Shown: positions 41,353-50,477 of the stretch, piece by piece | How positions within the stretch are numbered: the first letter of the stretch is position 1 | How the letters are laid out: each line of letters opens with the position of its first letter | DNA from: an uncultured Oscillospiraceae bacterium | GTDB taxonomy: Bacteria; Bacillota; Clostridia; Oscillospirales; Ruminococcaceae | Length of the DNA stretch: 64,000 nucleotides | Direction of reading: 5' to 3' | Assembly: GCA_934462925.1 (NCBI GenBank) | Contig: CAKSIT010000001.1 | Span: 310,001-374,000 of the forward strand | Position numbers and translations under genes: made by a program | The notes under the pieces: generated by a model | Database searches by the model: none | Told to the model about the DNA's origin: nothing | What the model saw: the letters and a program-made list of their open reading frames with translations, nothing else

Positions 41353-43189
41353 TTATTTTCCCCTTGAAAGAAACCAGTATTTCTACGGAAAAATGCTCAC
41401 CGCAAGGGACTTTGAAACTGAGCAGCGCTATTTCAACAACAAGCGCCGCCTGCTCAACCGCACGCTTTTCGGCGCGGGCGTTATCTGCGGTCTTGGCGTT
41501 TACCAGAACGACGACGCTTCCTTTTCGCTTGAAACGGGCATGGCGCTCGACTACATGGGCAGGGAGATTGTGGTGTCCGCGCCCGTAATAAGAAAGCTGC
41601 AAATGGTGGAGGGCTACGACGCGCTCGACGGCGCGCAGCAGGCTTACCTGTGCCTGAGATACGCGCAGACCCCGCGCGAGCCTGTAAACAACATAGGCGC
41701 TGCGGACAGGGACAGCGAGCGCTTCAACAAGATAGAGGAGGGCTACAGCCTGTACTTAAGCACCGCAGAACCCGACGCTGCCGTGATATACGGCGGCGCG
41801 GGGCTTAACGACGTAAAGCTCATCTACAGCGCAAAGGGGCTGCGCGTTATCCGCATAGTGCCGCGCCTTGCGCTTTCGGGCGAGGAGCTTTCCATGCGCT
41901 TTATCATACTCAAGGGGATAGACAGCCAGCCCGTGTCGTTCAAGTACACGTTCGAGTCGGAGTATTTCAGAATGAACGGCGAAAGCAGCGCCGTCACCGT
42001 ATCCTTTACCGAGGACAAAAACTCCGAAAAGGACGTGTTCACCGTTGACGCCGCGCTGCGTGCGGCGCTCGTGTCGGAAACGGGCGTGCCGCTTTCAAAG
42101 GGCAAGGGCGTGATGTCCGTAAGCATGGGCGACTTTACGGACAGCGCCGAGGTCGCGGATATCCCCGAGATATACCTGTGCGCGGACGCGGACAGCTACT
42201 CGCTTATGAAAGACACGCGCATGAGTACGCTTGAAAACCACATATCGGGCGAAAACACGCCCATCTACCTTGCAAAGATAGACTGCCTTAATATCGGCAC
42301 GGGCTACATGATACGCCACATAACCGCGCTCCCGTTCGGGCAGCGCGTAACGGGACTCTGCACGGACGAGAGTCTTACCCCCGCCGCAGAAGTACCCGTA
42401 CCCGCAGGCGAAGCGCCCGCACCCGCGCCCGTAAAGGCTGAGAACGCGCTGAAGGGCGGCGTTTCGGCAGAGGTGGAAACGCTCGAATACTGGCAGAAGC
42501 CGCAGGTTTCCGCGGTATACAGCCAGCAGAAAAAGAGCATAAGCTTCCGCTTTGGCATACCGTCAAGCGAGGCGTACGACTACGCAACGTCCTCGGGAAT
42601 CGTTGAGATACCGATTTCGGGCGCTATCAGGGTGAACGCGCGCTTCTTCTCGGAGGATATACCGCACAACTTAGGCGTTGGCGACGTATGCGTTTCGCTT
42701 TCGGTGGAATACAGCGACGACGGCGAGCGCAGGCTGCTTTTCGGCAGCGGCGAGGTGTTCGCGGGAAAGGGCGAGAACAGGAACGTGCCGCGAATCGAGA
42801 GCGCAGCGCTTCTCGACCCGCAGAAAGGAACGTTCAGGATAGGGCTGCGCCTTATTGACTATGTTGAGGGACACACGATAAGGGTGCGCTGGTTTGCGTA
42901 TAAGCCCACAAGGGACACCGCAGCCGTGCGCGCAAAGGACGCCGTTACGATAAAGATAATACCCGATATCCGAAAGCTGAAGCCGCTTGAGCGCGCGCGC
43001 TTCAAGGCGGACGTAGAGGGCAGCACGGATAAGACGGTCGTATGGTCCGTAAACGACGCAGACGGCGGCAACATAGATGAAAACGGGCTTTACCAAGCGC
43101 CCTCCACGGCGGGAACATACGAGATAATCGCCGCAAGCAGCGCGGACGAAAGCAGCCGCACATCTGCTTTCGTTATCGTAGAGGACTGA
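41339..43189 (+). CDS. CIS baseplate-periphery protein with a C-terminal Ig-like domain
   Basis: 616 residues. The N-terminal ~150 residues begin YFYGKMLTARDFETEQRYFN and NKRRLLNRTLFGAGVICGLG, a motif I recall from uncharacterised proteins encoded in many CIS loci. A beta-rich middle is broken by a Pro/Ala linker (AAEVPVPAGEAPAPAPVKAE, about residues 345-365). The last ~85 residues are a BIG2-like Ig domain (WSVNDADGGNIDENGLYQAP). It takes the place of a fibre gene and may carry target- or partner-binding functions. The ribosome site is TAGGAGG within the preceding gene. Confidence 0.72.
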   Translation: MNNNNYFPLERNQYFYGKMLTARDFETEQRYFNNKRRLLNRTLFGAGVICGLGVYQNDDASFSLETGMALDYMGREIVVSAPVIRKLQMVEGYDALDGAQQAYLCLRYAQTPREPVNNIGAADRDSERFNKIEEGYSLYLSTAEPDAAVIYGGAGLNDVKLIYSAKGLRVIRIVPRLALSGEELSMRFIILKGIDSQPVSFKYTFESEYFRMNGESSAVTVSFTEDKNSEKDVFTVDAALRAALVSETGVPLSKGKGVMSVSMGDFTDSAEVADIPEIYLCADADSYSLMKDTRMSTLENHISGENTPIYLAKIDCLNIGTGYMIRHITALPFGQRVTGLCTDESLTPAAEVPVPAGEAPAPAPVKAENALKGGVSAEVETLEYWQKPQVSAVYSQQKKSISFRFGIPSSEAYDYATSSGIVEIPISGAIRVNARFFSEDIPHNLGVGDVCVSLSVEYSDDGERRLLFGSGEVFAGKGENRNVPRIESAALLDPQKGTFRIGLRLIDYVEGHTIRVRWFAYKPTRDTAAVRAKDAVTIKIIPDIRKLKPLERARFKADVEGSTDKTVVWSVNDADGGNIDENGLYQAPSTAGTYEIIAASSADESSRTSAFVIVED

Positions 43190-43209
43190 TATTCTGAAAG
43201 GACATGGCT

Positions 43210-43950
43210 ATGCAGGGGATAATAGACGGCGGCAGATACAGGGTCATAGAGGTGCTTCGCGGGGGCTTAGGCTACAAGGCGTGCCTTTGCAACGACGTCA
43301 CCAGAAACGACGACTATGCGCCGCTGCTGTTTAATATCTACAGCGGAAAGGACGAGATACGGCTCTTTCTGCCCTTGTACTATGCCATGAAGGACAGCGG
43401 CTACCACGATTTCGTGCGGCTTGTAACGTCGGACGGGTGCGTGTGCGCGGTGTTTAACTATCACAGCGGCGAGCGCTTCGGGACGTTTTTTGAGAGCCAC
43501 CCCAAAGAGCGCTTCGAGGAGAAGCTGACCTACGCAGACAGGCTGCTTGCGGCGGCGCTCGAAACCGATATGCTGGACGAGGCGCTTGTAAACGGCGCGC
43601 TGAGCGAGGAAAACGCCGTGGTGGACGAAAAGGACTTTTCGGTGCATTTTAACGTGCTTGCCCCGCCCTGCGCGCTTGCCAAAAAGGGCTTCAGGGCGCA
43701 GCGGCTTGGGAAAATGCTGGGCATGATATTCTGTCCGGACAGATACCTGCCCGCAGAGATAACGGACTTTATAGAGTCGCTTGAAAGCTCCGACGCGGGG
43801 TGCGTGGAGATATACTCAATGTGGCGCAGGGTGCGCGAGCAGGCTGTAGAAACGCGAAAGGCGTACGAAAAGGAAAGCTACACCCAGTACCTCGCACGAA
43901 AGGCGAAGGACAAGAAGCGCAGGCTTCTCAACAAGAAAAACGAGCAGTAA
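43210..43950 (+). CDS. kinase-like (probably pseudokinase) protein
   Basis: 246 residues from ATG 43210, 7 bases after AAAGGA; ATG 43204 is too close to that site. The start IIDGGRYRVIEVLRGGLGYK looks like the glycine-rich loop and first strands of a Ser/Thr kinase N-lobe, followed by PLLFNIYS where an AIK lysine would be expected; the lysine is missing. No HRD or DFG motif is evident in the rest, so catalysis is unlikely. The C-terminal tail is basic (ARKAKDKKRRLLNKKNEQ). It stands at the boundary between baseplate and membrane-protein genes. The fold call is tentative. Confidence 0.45.
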   Translation: MQGIIDGGRYRVIEVLRGGLGYKACLCNDVTRNDDYAPLLFNIYSGKDEIRLFLPLYYAMKDSGYHDFVRLVTSDGCVCAVFNYHSGERFGTFFESHPKERFEEKLTYADRLLAAALETDMLDEALVNGALSEENAVVDEKDFSVHFNVLAPPCALAKKGFRAQRLGKMLGMIFCPDRYLPAEITDFIESLESSDAGCVEIYSMWRRVREQAVETRKAYEKESYTQYLARKAKDKKRRLLNKKNEQ

Positions 43951-43980
43951 CGCTGCACGGACGAACGGAGGCATTGCCGC

Positions 43981-46719
43981 ATGGCAAAGAAGATAATCAG
44001 CTTTATTGTGATACTGCTGGTATACTGCACAATAGGCGCGTCGGTCATTATCGCTACGGATAACTACGGCATGGGCTTTGCAGCGCAGCGGGAAAGCGGC
44101 AGTTTCATGTATGCTTACGCGCTCGACCGCGCGGGCGGCATTTACTACATAAGGGACAGCGGCGGGGCAAAGTCGCTGGTTTCGGTGGATTCCACGGGAA
44201 AGCGGCTTTTTGAGAAGAAGCTTGAAAGCGCGGACTTCGGCGAGAGCTTTTATGTCGGCGGCATTTATGTTGAACACGACAAGAGCGTATACGTAACCGT
44301 TTACGGCTTCGACCCCGAAACGCGCTTTGTAACGGACGCTTCGGTGCATATGTTCCTTGAGGACGGAAGCTACTACGGCAGGATATTCAGCCAGAAGACC
44401 ACCGTCTACCCGAACAGCGCGGGCAGGGTGATATCCGCGCTCAGCGAGGACGACACGAGCGTGTACTTCTCGTTCATTTCGGGCGATAAGGCGGAGGTGT
44501 TCACCGCGCTTAAAAACAACTCCGAACCCGTTGTAAAAACCGCCGAGTACAGCGTAGCCGCACAGGGCGTATGCGGGTGGTACACAAGCCCCGCAAAGGA
44601 GCTTTACGCAGGCGGCAGGGGCGGTATCACGGTTTATTCCGCGGCGGGAGAGAGCTTTATAGCGGGCGGTGAGAGCGCCGTGTTCGACGGCTTCTGGAAC
44701 GGCATAAGCTCGGTATACGCGCTTGACAGCGCCTCGGGCAGCGTTTACGCGATATCCGACAGCGCGCTTACAAGCGTTGTAAACGGGAGCAGGGTGATAA
44801 ACGCCGAGAGCGGGCTTTGCACAAAGGATATGTCGGATATTGCCGTTGGAATAACGGGCAACATTCTCGGCACGGTGCGCGGCGAAACCACGCGGCTCTA
44901 CGCGGGCAGCTTTACGCTTATGTCGCAGGTTACGGGCGACTCCACGGACATGGCGGCGCTTATAAACAGCGTGCTTACCCTTGCGGCGACCGCGGCGGCG
45001 GTAATACTGATGTCGGTGCTTACGTGGGACTTCTACTGCTCCATTTTAAGAATGCGCCTGTCGATACTCCTGCGCCAGTCGCTGCTTATTGCAATGCTTA
45101 TTTTCGTGTCGCTCTATTCGCTTTCGTTTTTCGTTATCATACCGCAGGTGGAGAGCATTGTAAAGGCGAATTACGCGCACGAGGCGGGGCTTATCGCAAA
45201 CTCGTTCATGGACTCAATGACGGGTACGCTTATGAGCGAGGAGAGCGAGATAACCTACGCGGGGTGCGAGCGCTACCTTACCTCTTACGGCGAGGCGCTC
45301 GGCGGCGACAGCGACCACATAGGCGATATAGCCGAAAAGCCGCAGATAAGCCTGCTTGAAAACCGCGGCGGGCGGCTGTGCATAACCGCCTCGGGCGAGC
45401 TTTACCCCGAGGGCTGCCCCGCAGACAGGCTTGCGTACGACTTTAACCTGAGCGAAGCAGCGGCGGCAATGACGGACGACGTATGCATACTGAGCGAGGG
45501 CATATTCGGCGAGCAGCAGATAATGCTGCGCAAAATAGAGCTTCCCATGACCGCGAACGACGCGTACATATGCGTGGCGACAAGCGTAAGCGGGCTTTCC
45601 GACGCAGTAGCGAAGATACAGCGCATTATCAACATATCGCTCGTTGGCGGCGGCGTAGTGCTTATCGTGTTCTTTATGATAATCGAGAACATCACGGCGG
45701 GCGCTGTGAGAAAGCTCAAGCGCTCGGTAGACAAGATAGCGGCGGGGCAGTACAACGCCGCCGTCGAGATACACACGGGCGACGAGATAGAGGAGCTTTC
45801 GGGTTCGGTGCGCTCGCTTGCGGCGCATATTGTTGACAAGACCACGAGTCTTGAACGGCTGAACAACTCGTACTACCGCTTTGTGCCGCTGAGCTTCTTA
45901 AGCACGCTTGGCGAAACGAAGATAGAGCGCGTTAGCAAGTCGCTGCACACCAAGCGCGAAATGACGGTGCTTTTCCTGCGCTTTAACTTTGCGCAGTCGC
46001 TTGCGAGCATGGAGAGCGAGGACATATTCGAGAACATAAACTCGGTGTTCGAGCAGATAATCCCCGTTGTAAACAGCCATGACGGCACGGCGTACAACTT
46101 CCTGTTCAACGGCTTCAACGCCATATTCTCTGGGGATTCGGAAAACGTACTGCAGGCGGCGATAAAGATACGCGAGATAGTGAGCGCCTTTAACGAAGCG
46201 CAGCGCACGCGCGGAAAGCGCACGGTAGACGTGCGCATAGTAATAAGCCGCGGCGAGGTGCTGCTGGGCTTCATCGGCGACGAAAAGCGCATGGAACCCG
46301 CGGCGGTGTCCACGGTGATAAACCACTGCGAGGAGATGGAGGGGCTGTGCGCGGACAGCGGGCTTTACATAGTCTGCGCGGACGACGCGTTCAGCACGCT
46401 GCCGCGCGGCAGGTACAGAAGCCGCTGCATAGGCAGGTTCAGAACGGCGGACGGCGAAACGCACAGGCTGTACGATATGTTCGACAGCGACCCGTACTCG
46501 CTTATAAAGCTCAAAGAGCAGATGATGACGAAGTTCGAGCTTGGCGTGAATCTCTTTGAAAAGAAGGACTTCGTACACGCGCGCGGCGTGTTCATGGACA
46601 TAGTGAAGTACGCGAGCGACGACGGCGTAGCGCGCAACTATATGTATCTTGCGGAGCATAACATCACCGCGGAAAACAAGCAGCTCACCTATACAGTGTA
46701 CAATATGCCCGTAAAGTGA
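43981..46719 (+). CDS. membrane protein with beta-propeller-like ectodomain and degenerate nucleotide-cyclase domain
   Basis: 912 residues. Membrane helix (5-25), an exterior repeat domain with propeller-like blades, helices at about 331-352 and 367-390 joined by a short basic loop, a second ectodomain (about 391-548), a helix at about 549-571, HAMP (about 572-620), then a class III cyclase-like domain from about 655. Both metal-binding Asp positions seem lost: MTVLFLRFNF (661-670) has Arg667 where Asp is expected, and FLFNGFNAIF has Asn710. The product may be a ligand-sensing scaffold and not an active cyclase. A C-terminal helical repeat region (about 835-912) follows. Confidence 0.7.
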   Translation: MAKKIISFIVILLVYCTIGASVIIATDNYGMGFAAQRESGSFMYAYALDRAGGIYYIRDSGGAKSLVSVDSTGKRLFEKKLESADFGESFYVGGIYVEHDKSVYVTVYGFDPETRFVTDASVHMFLEDGSYYGRIFSQKTTVYPNSAGRVISALSEDDTSVYFSFISGDKAEVFTALKNNSEPVVKTAEYSVAAQGVCGWYTSPAKELYAGGRGGITVYSAAGESFIAGGESAVFDGFWNGISSVYALDSASGSVYAISDSALTSVVNGSRVINAESGLCTKDMSDIAVGITGNILGTVRGETTRLYAGSFTLMSQVTGDSTDMAALINSVLTLAATAAAVILMSVLTWDFYCSILRMRLSILLRQSLLIAMLIFVSLYSLSFFVIIPQVESIVKANYAHEAGLIANSFMDSMTGTLMSEESEITYAGCERYLTSYGEALGGDSDHIGDIAEKPQISLLENRGGRLCITASGELYPEGCPADRLAYDFNLSEAAAAMTDDVCILSEGIFGEQQIMLRKIELPMTANDAYICVATSVSGLSDAVAKIQRIINISLVGGGVVLIVFFMIIENITAGAVRKLKRSVDKIAAGQYNAAVEIHTGDEIEELSGSVRSLAAHIVDKTTSLERLNNSYYRFVPLSFLSTLGETKIERVSKSLHTKREMTVLFLRFNFAQSLASMESEDIFENINSVFEQIIPVVNSHDGTAYNFLFNGFNAIFSGDSENVLQAAIKIREIVSAFNEAQRTRGKRTVDVRIVISRGEVLLGFIGDEKRMEPAAVSTVINHCEEMEGLCADSGLYIVCADDAFSTLPRGRYRSRCIGRFRTADGETHRLYDMFDSDPYSLIKLKEQMMTKFELGVNLFEKKDFVHARGVFMDIVKYASDDGVARNYMYLAEHNITAENKQLTYTVYNMPVK

Positions 46720-46741
46720 AACGGAAGGAAACCCACAGGCT

Positions 46742-48472
46742 ATGATAAAGAAGATAATCAGCAGCATAAATCTGACGCTGCGCGTGCTTAAAAATTTAAT
46801 ACAGCGCCCGTTCAGGATAGCCTACAACAAGCTGCTGCACTTTTTTAACGCGGGAAAGCTTGCGACAAAGCTCCCCGGCGCTGCAAAAAAGCTGCCCAGC
46901 ATACTTAAGACCAAGCCCGAAAAGCGCGAGGACTATTTCGACTGGGGTTCGGTGTACGTTGCAAAGTCGCTTGTGCTGATTGTAGCGCTTGTGCTTATAA
47001 TATTGCCGCTGCTGATAATTTTCGTTATCTCGCCGCTTTGCATAAGATGGTTCGGCGTAAAGCGCTTTGTCGTGGGCGAGGGCGCGCTTAGCAGCTACAG
47101 CGGCAAGGTGCAGGTGTATTACGACGAGGATTACGACGCGCTGTGGCTTGAGGCGAAGCTTAAGGACGGCTTAGCCGTGGGACACGGCGACGAGCTTTAC
47201 GAAAACGGCAGGACCAAGTATTCGGGCGGCTTTGAGGAGGGCGTGTACAGCGGCACGGGCATTCTGTGCTATGAGGACGGCGCGGTGCGCTACCGCGGCG
47301 AGTTCGCCAAGGGCGTGTTCAGCGGCGAGGGCGAGCTGCACGCAGAGGACGGCAGCGTTTACGCAGGAACGTTTGAAAAGGGCCTGCTGCAAGGCAGGGG
47401 AACGCTCACGATAAACGACGCGCTTTACTACGAGGGCAGCTTTGCGGACGGCGAGATAAACGGCGACGGCAGGCTGCTGTACCCCGACGGCGCGGTGAAG
47501 CTCAGCGGCACGTTTAAGGACGGCGTTGCGGAGGGCGAGTGCGCGGAGTACGCCGAGGACGGAACGCTTAAATACAGCGGCACGTTCAGCGCGGGCGTTT
47601 ACAACGGCGCGGGTACGCTTTACGGCAGCGGCGGCAAAAAGCTCTACTCGGGCGACTTTGAGCGCGGCAAATACAGCGGCACGGGAACGCTCTACACCGA
47701 AAGCGGCGTGAAGCTTTATTCGGGCGGCTTTGAGGATGGCGTGTACAGCGGAAGCGGAACGCTCTGGTGCGCGGACGGCGCGCAGATAACGGGCGAGTTC
47801 TCGCAGGGCGGGATAACAGGTACGGCGATAAAGAGCTACCCCAGCGGAATGCGCTACGAGGGTACTTTCTCGGCGGGCGCGCCGAGCGGCTACGGCGTTC
47901 TGAGCGGCGCGGTGGGCAGCTTTACGTTTACGGGCGAGTTTGCGGACGGCGATATCGGCTACGGCGCGATAATGCTTGCGGATATCCCGCAGATAAAGGA
48001 TATGTTCGGCGGCGAGCTTGTGCAGACCGCGGCTGAGGACTGCTTCTACCTTGAAAACGCGCAGGCGGGCATAGCGCTCAGGTGCAGCTACGCGGGCGAC
48101 GAGCCTGCGGCGGTAACCGAGATATGCGCTTCGCCGCTTATGAACGGCGCGCTAAGCGTAAAGAGCGCTGCGGATATCCCCGCGGCGGGCGCTGTTTCGG
48201 CGGAGCGCGACGAGAACGCGCGGCTTTCCGCATGGGCGGCGCAGAAGTACGCGCTTGACAGCACGGCGCTTGTGTGCTACACCGCGCACTACGAGGCGGC
48301 GGACGTATGCTACTGGGTGGAAAACGGGCGGCTTGCGCTTAAAACGGCGCGCCCCGTTGCGGGCGAATCGCAGCCCGCGCAGGAAAGCGCCGCGCTTTCC
48401 GACGACGAAATGGCAGCTCTTTTCGAGGAGCTTGGACTTGACATCGAGGACTTCAGAAGCCTTGGCTTTTAA
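46742..48472 (+). CDS. membrane-anchored MORN-repeat protein
   Basis: 576 residues. A basic, amphipathic N-terminus (1-70), one strong membrane helix (about 76-100, SLVLIVALVLIILPLLIIFV), then about eleven MORN-type repeats (YSGGFEEGVYSGTGILCYED, YRGEFAKGVFSGEGELHAED and similar, about 155-410) and a C-terminal domain rich in Ala/Glu. The repeats follow the Y-x-G-x-F/W-x-x-G-x-x-x-G-x-G pattern. MORN repeats bind lipids or proteins. The orientation puts the repeats on the opposite side of the membrane from the basic tail, probably outside. It is a candidate anchor or cell-surface platform for the injection system. Confidence 0.78.
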   Translation: MIKKIISSINLTLRVLKNLIQRPFRIAYNKLLHFFNAGKLATKLPGAAKKLPSILKTKPEKREDYFDWGSVYVAKSLVLIVALVLIILPLLIIFVISPLCIRWFGVKRFVVGEGALSSYSGKVQVYYDEDYDALWLEAKLKDGLAVGHGDELYENGRTKYSGGFEEGVYSGTGILCYEDGAVRYRGEFAKGVFSGEGELHAEDGSVYAGTFEKGLLQGRGTLTINDALYYEGSFADGEINGDGRLLYPDGAVKLSGTFKDGVAEGECAEYAEDGTLKYSGTFSAGVYNGAGTLYGSGGKKLYSGDFERGKYSGTGTLYTESGVKLYSGGFEDGVYSGSGTLWCADGAQITGEFSQGGITGTAIKSYPSGMRYEGTFSAGAPSGYGVLSGAVGSFTFTGEFADGDIGYGAIMLADIPQIKDMFGGELVQTAAEDCFYLENAQAGIALRCSYAGDEPAAVTEICASPLMNGALSVKSAADIPAAGAVSAERDENARLSAWAAQKYALDSTALVCYTAHYEAADVCYWVENGRLALKTARPVAGESQPAQESAALSDDEMAALFEELGLDIEDFRSLGF

Positions 48473-48502
48473 GCGGCGTTGAACGTGAAAGGAGGGCAGG
48501 TC

Positions 48503-49864
48503 ATGAAAAAGCATATTGCGGCGGCAGCGGCGGCGCTTACCTGCCTTGCGGCGTCCGCGGGCGTGTACGCGTACAGCTTTTACCCGCTGGAGCGGGCGAG
48601 CGTCCCTGATACGGCGCAGCAGCTGTTGGCGCTTAACGAGCATATCTCGCAGACCGAGGGCGCTTACGACCCCGCAGCGGCAGAATCCGCCGCAGAAGCG
48701 GATAATACCGCTGAATCGGCAGCGCAGGAGAGCGGCGAAAGCGGCGAGAGCGCCGCGCAGGAAGCGCCGCCCGAATCCGCAGAACCCGAGGAGGATTTCG
48801 CAGAGCTTTGCGCGCAGCGGCTCGCGCTTTCGCAGGAGTATTACGACGCGCTATACGCTCAGGGCGGCGCGCTCAGGACGGCGCTTATAGATTACGACGT
48901 GGCGCTCAGGGAGCTTGGCGTTCTGCGCGAAAAATGCGCGGAAGCCCGCGCGGCGCTTGACGAGCTTACGGAGCAGTACCGCTTCGGCGGCGCGGCGCAG
49001 GCGGACGTAAACGCGGCGCAGGCGGCGTACGACGGGCTTTATTACGACCTGCGCGCGGCGCTTTTCGACATAGGCGCGAAAAAGAGCGAGATAGAGAGCC
49101 TTTCGGGCGAGCCGCTTGACGGCGGGTTCGATTACGGCGAGATGTATTTTATAACAGACGCGCTTGCGATAGACGCGGACGCGCTTGCGGATATGTCGCA
49201 GCTTGGCGCGCTTGTAACGCTTTCAGAGCAGGAGCGGCGCGAGGCGGCGGACGTCTCCGAACCCTATAACGCGGCGGTGAGCGCATATTACGCGCTTGGC
49301 GGCGCAATGCGCGATTACGCAGCGGCGGCGCTCTCGCTTAAGACGGCCGAGGACAACGTGCGGCTTGCGCTTGGCGGCGAGGACGAGGTAACGGCGGCGC
49401 GTACCGAAAAGAACGCTGCATACCTTGCGGCGGTGCGGGCGAAGGCTGAGTACGCAAAGGCGCTTATGGCGCTTGACGGCGCTGTTGGCGGCGCGCTTAC
49501 GGGCAACGCGGGCGCAGACCTTGCGATAAGCGGAGAGCTGTCCGCGGCGGTGGCCTCAGCCGAAAGGGGCGAGGGGCTGTGGAAATGCGCTCTAAGCGGC
49601 GGCAAGACCTATTTCGTGCCGATAGCGCTGCCCGAAAAAATAGCGGCCAAGGACAGCGGCTACGACGGGTGCGTTATCACCTACGCGGGCAGAACTGTGG
49701 CGCAGGGCGTTATAGGCGCGGCGCTTGAAGCCGATTGCGGCGAGTTTTCCGCAGGCGAAACGCACGCGCAGGTAACGTTCACGAAAAAGGGCGCGCAGCC
49801 CATTGTTTACGAGATTTCGGTGCTTGCGCCGTTTGGCGGCTTTACCGAGCGAAAGGACGGATAA
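48503..49864 (+). CDS. secreted coiled-coil protein of unknown function
   Basis: 453 residues from ATG 48503 (AAAGGAGG upstream). A signal peptide (KKHIAAAAAALTCLAASAG, cleavage probably near residue 24) is followed by an acidic Ser/Ala/Glu linker (about 55-105) and then long Ala/Leu-rich helices (LRELGVLREKCAEARAALDE, LKTAEDNVRLALGGEDEVTA) with a beta domain at the C-terminus (VITYAGRTVAQGVIGAALEA). The helix pairs recall TolC- or membrane-fusion-type hairpins, but I see no diagnostic motif. It could form an exterior stalk or channel partner of the neighbouring membrane proteins. Confidence 0.65.
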   Translation: MKKHIAAAAAALTCLAASAGVYAYSFYPLERASVPDTAQQLLALNEHISQTEGAYDPAAAESAAEADNTAESAAQESGESGESAAQEAPPESAEPEEDFAELCAQRLALSQEYYDALYAQGGALRTALIDYDVALRELGVLREKCAEARAALDELTEQYRFGGAAQADVNAAQAAYDGLYYDLRAALFDIGAKKSEIESLSGEPLDGGFDYGEMYFITDALAIDADALADMSQLGALVTLSEQERREAADVSEPYNAAVSAYYALGGAMRDYAAAALSLKTAEDNVRLALGGEDEVTAARTEKNAAYLAAVRAKAEYAKALMALDGAVGGALTGNAGADLAISGELSAAVASAERGEGLWKCALSGGKTYFVPIALPEKIAAKDSGYDGCVITYAGRTVAQGVIGAALEADCGEFSAGETHAQVTFTKKGAQPIVYEISVLAPFGGFTERKDG

Positions 49865-49865
49865 A

Positions 49866-50471
49866 ATGAGCGAATACACGGCGATATACGAGGCGGGCGA
49901 GTCCATTGCGGAGCTGCTGCGCCGCGAAATGTGTCCCGAGCCTGTGGCGAAGCCCGAGCATATAGGCCTTGGCGAGCCGCAGAATCCCGAGGACTTTCAG
50001 CTGACGCTCTGGCTTTACAATATCGAGGAGCAGAAGGATTCGGGCGTGCGCACGGGCTACGTCCCCGACGAGCTGAACCCAAACATAGAGCGCTTTGCGC
50101 CCATGCAGCTGAAAATATTCCTGCTGGTGTCCGCGCACTCAAAAGCGCCCGCCGTGCAGCGCAGCGCCGACGAATACCGCCTGATAGGCCGCGCAATGCA
50201 GATAATACGCGACAACCCGTTCATACCGCGCACGCTGCTTAAGGGCTCTTTGGCGGAGCAGCGCGAGCCCGTGCTGATGGAGATAACCAAGCTTTCTGGC
50301 GAGGAGCTGTCCCGCGTGTGGAACAACTCCACGAAAACGATAAAGCCGAGCTTCGGCGTTACCGTGTCGCAGCTGCTGATTAAGTCCGAGCGCGTACGCG
50401 AAACGGCTGCGCGCGTTGTGACGGCGCAGTTCGACACAAGACCCGCGCAAAGCGGCGAAAAAAGGAGATGA
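49866..50471 (+). CDS. DUF4255 tail terminator/cap protein (Pvc16/Afp16 N-terminal type)
   Basis: 201 residues from ATG 49866, one base after the previous stop. EYTAIYEAGESIAELLRREM, FQLTLWLYNIEEQKDSGVRT, MQLKIFLLVSAHSKAP and IGRAMQIIRDNPFIP are characteristic of DUF4255 / Pvc16_N. These proteins cap the distal end of the tube and sheath. Position among membrane-protein genes, far from the other structural genes, argues that the whole set works as one unit. Confidence 0.88.
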   Translation: MSEYTAIYEAGESIAELLRREMCPEPVAKPEHIGLGEPQNPEDFQLTLWLYNIEEQKDSGVRTGYVPDELNPNIERFAPMQLKIFLLVSAHSKAPAVQRSADEYRLIGRAMQIIRDNPFIPRTLLKGSLAEQREPVLMEITKLSGEELSRVWNNSTKTIKPSFGVTVSQLLIKSERVRETAARVVTAQFDTRPAQSGEKRR

Positions 50472-50477
50472 CCGCAG

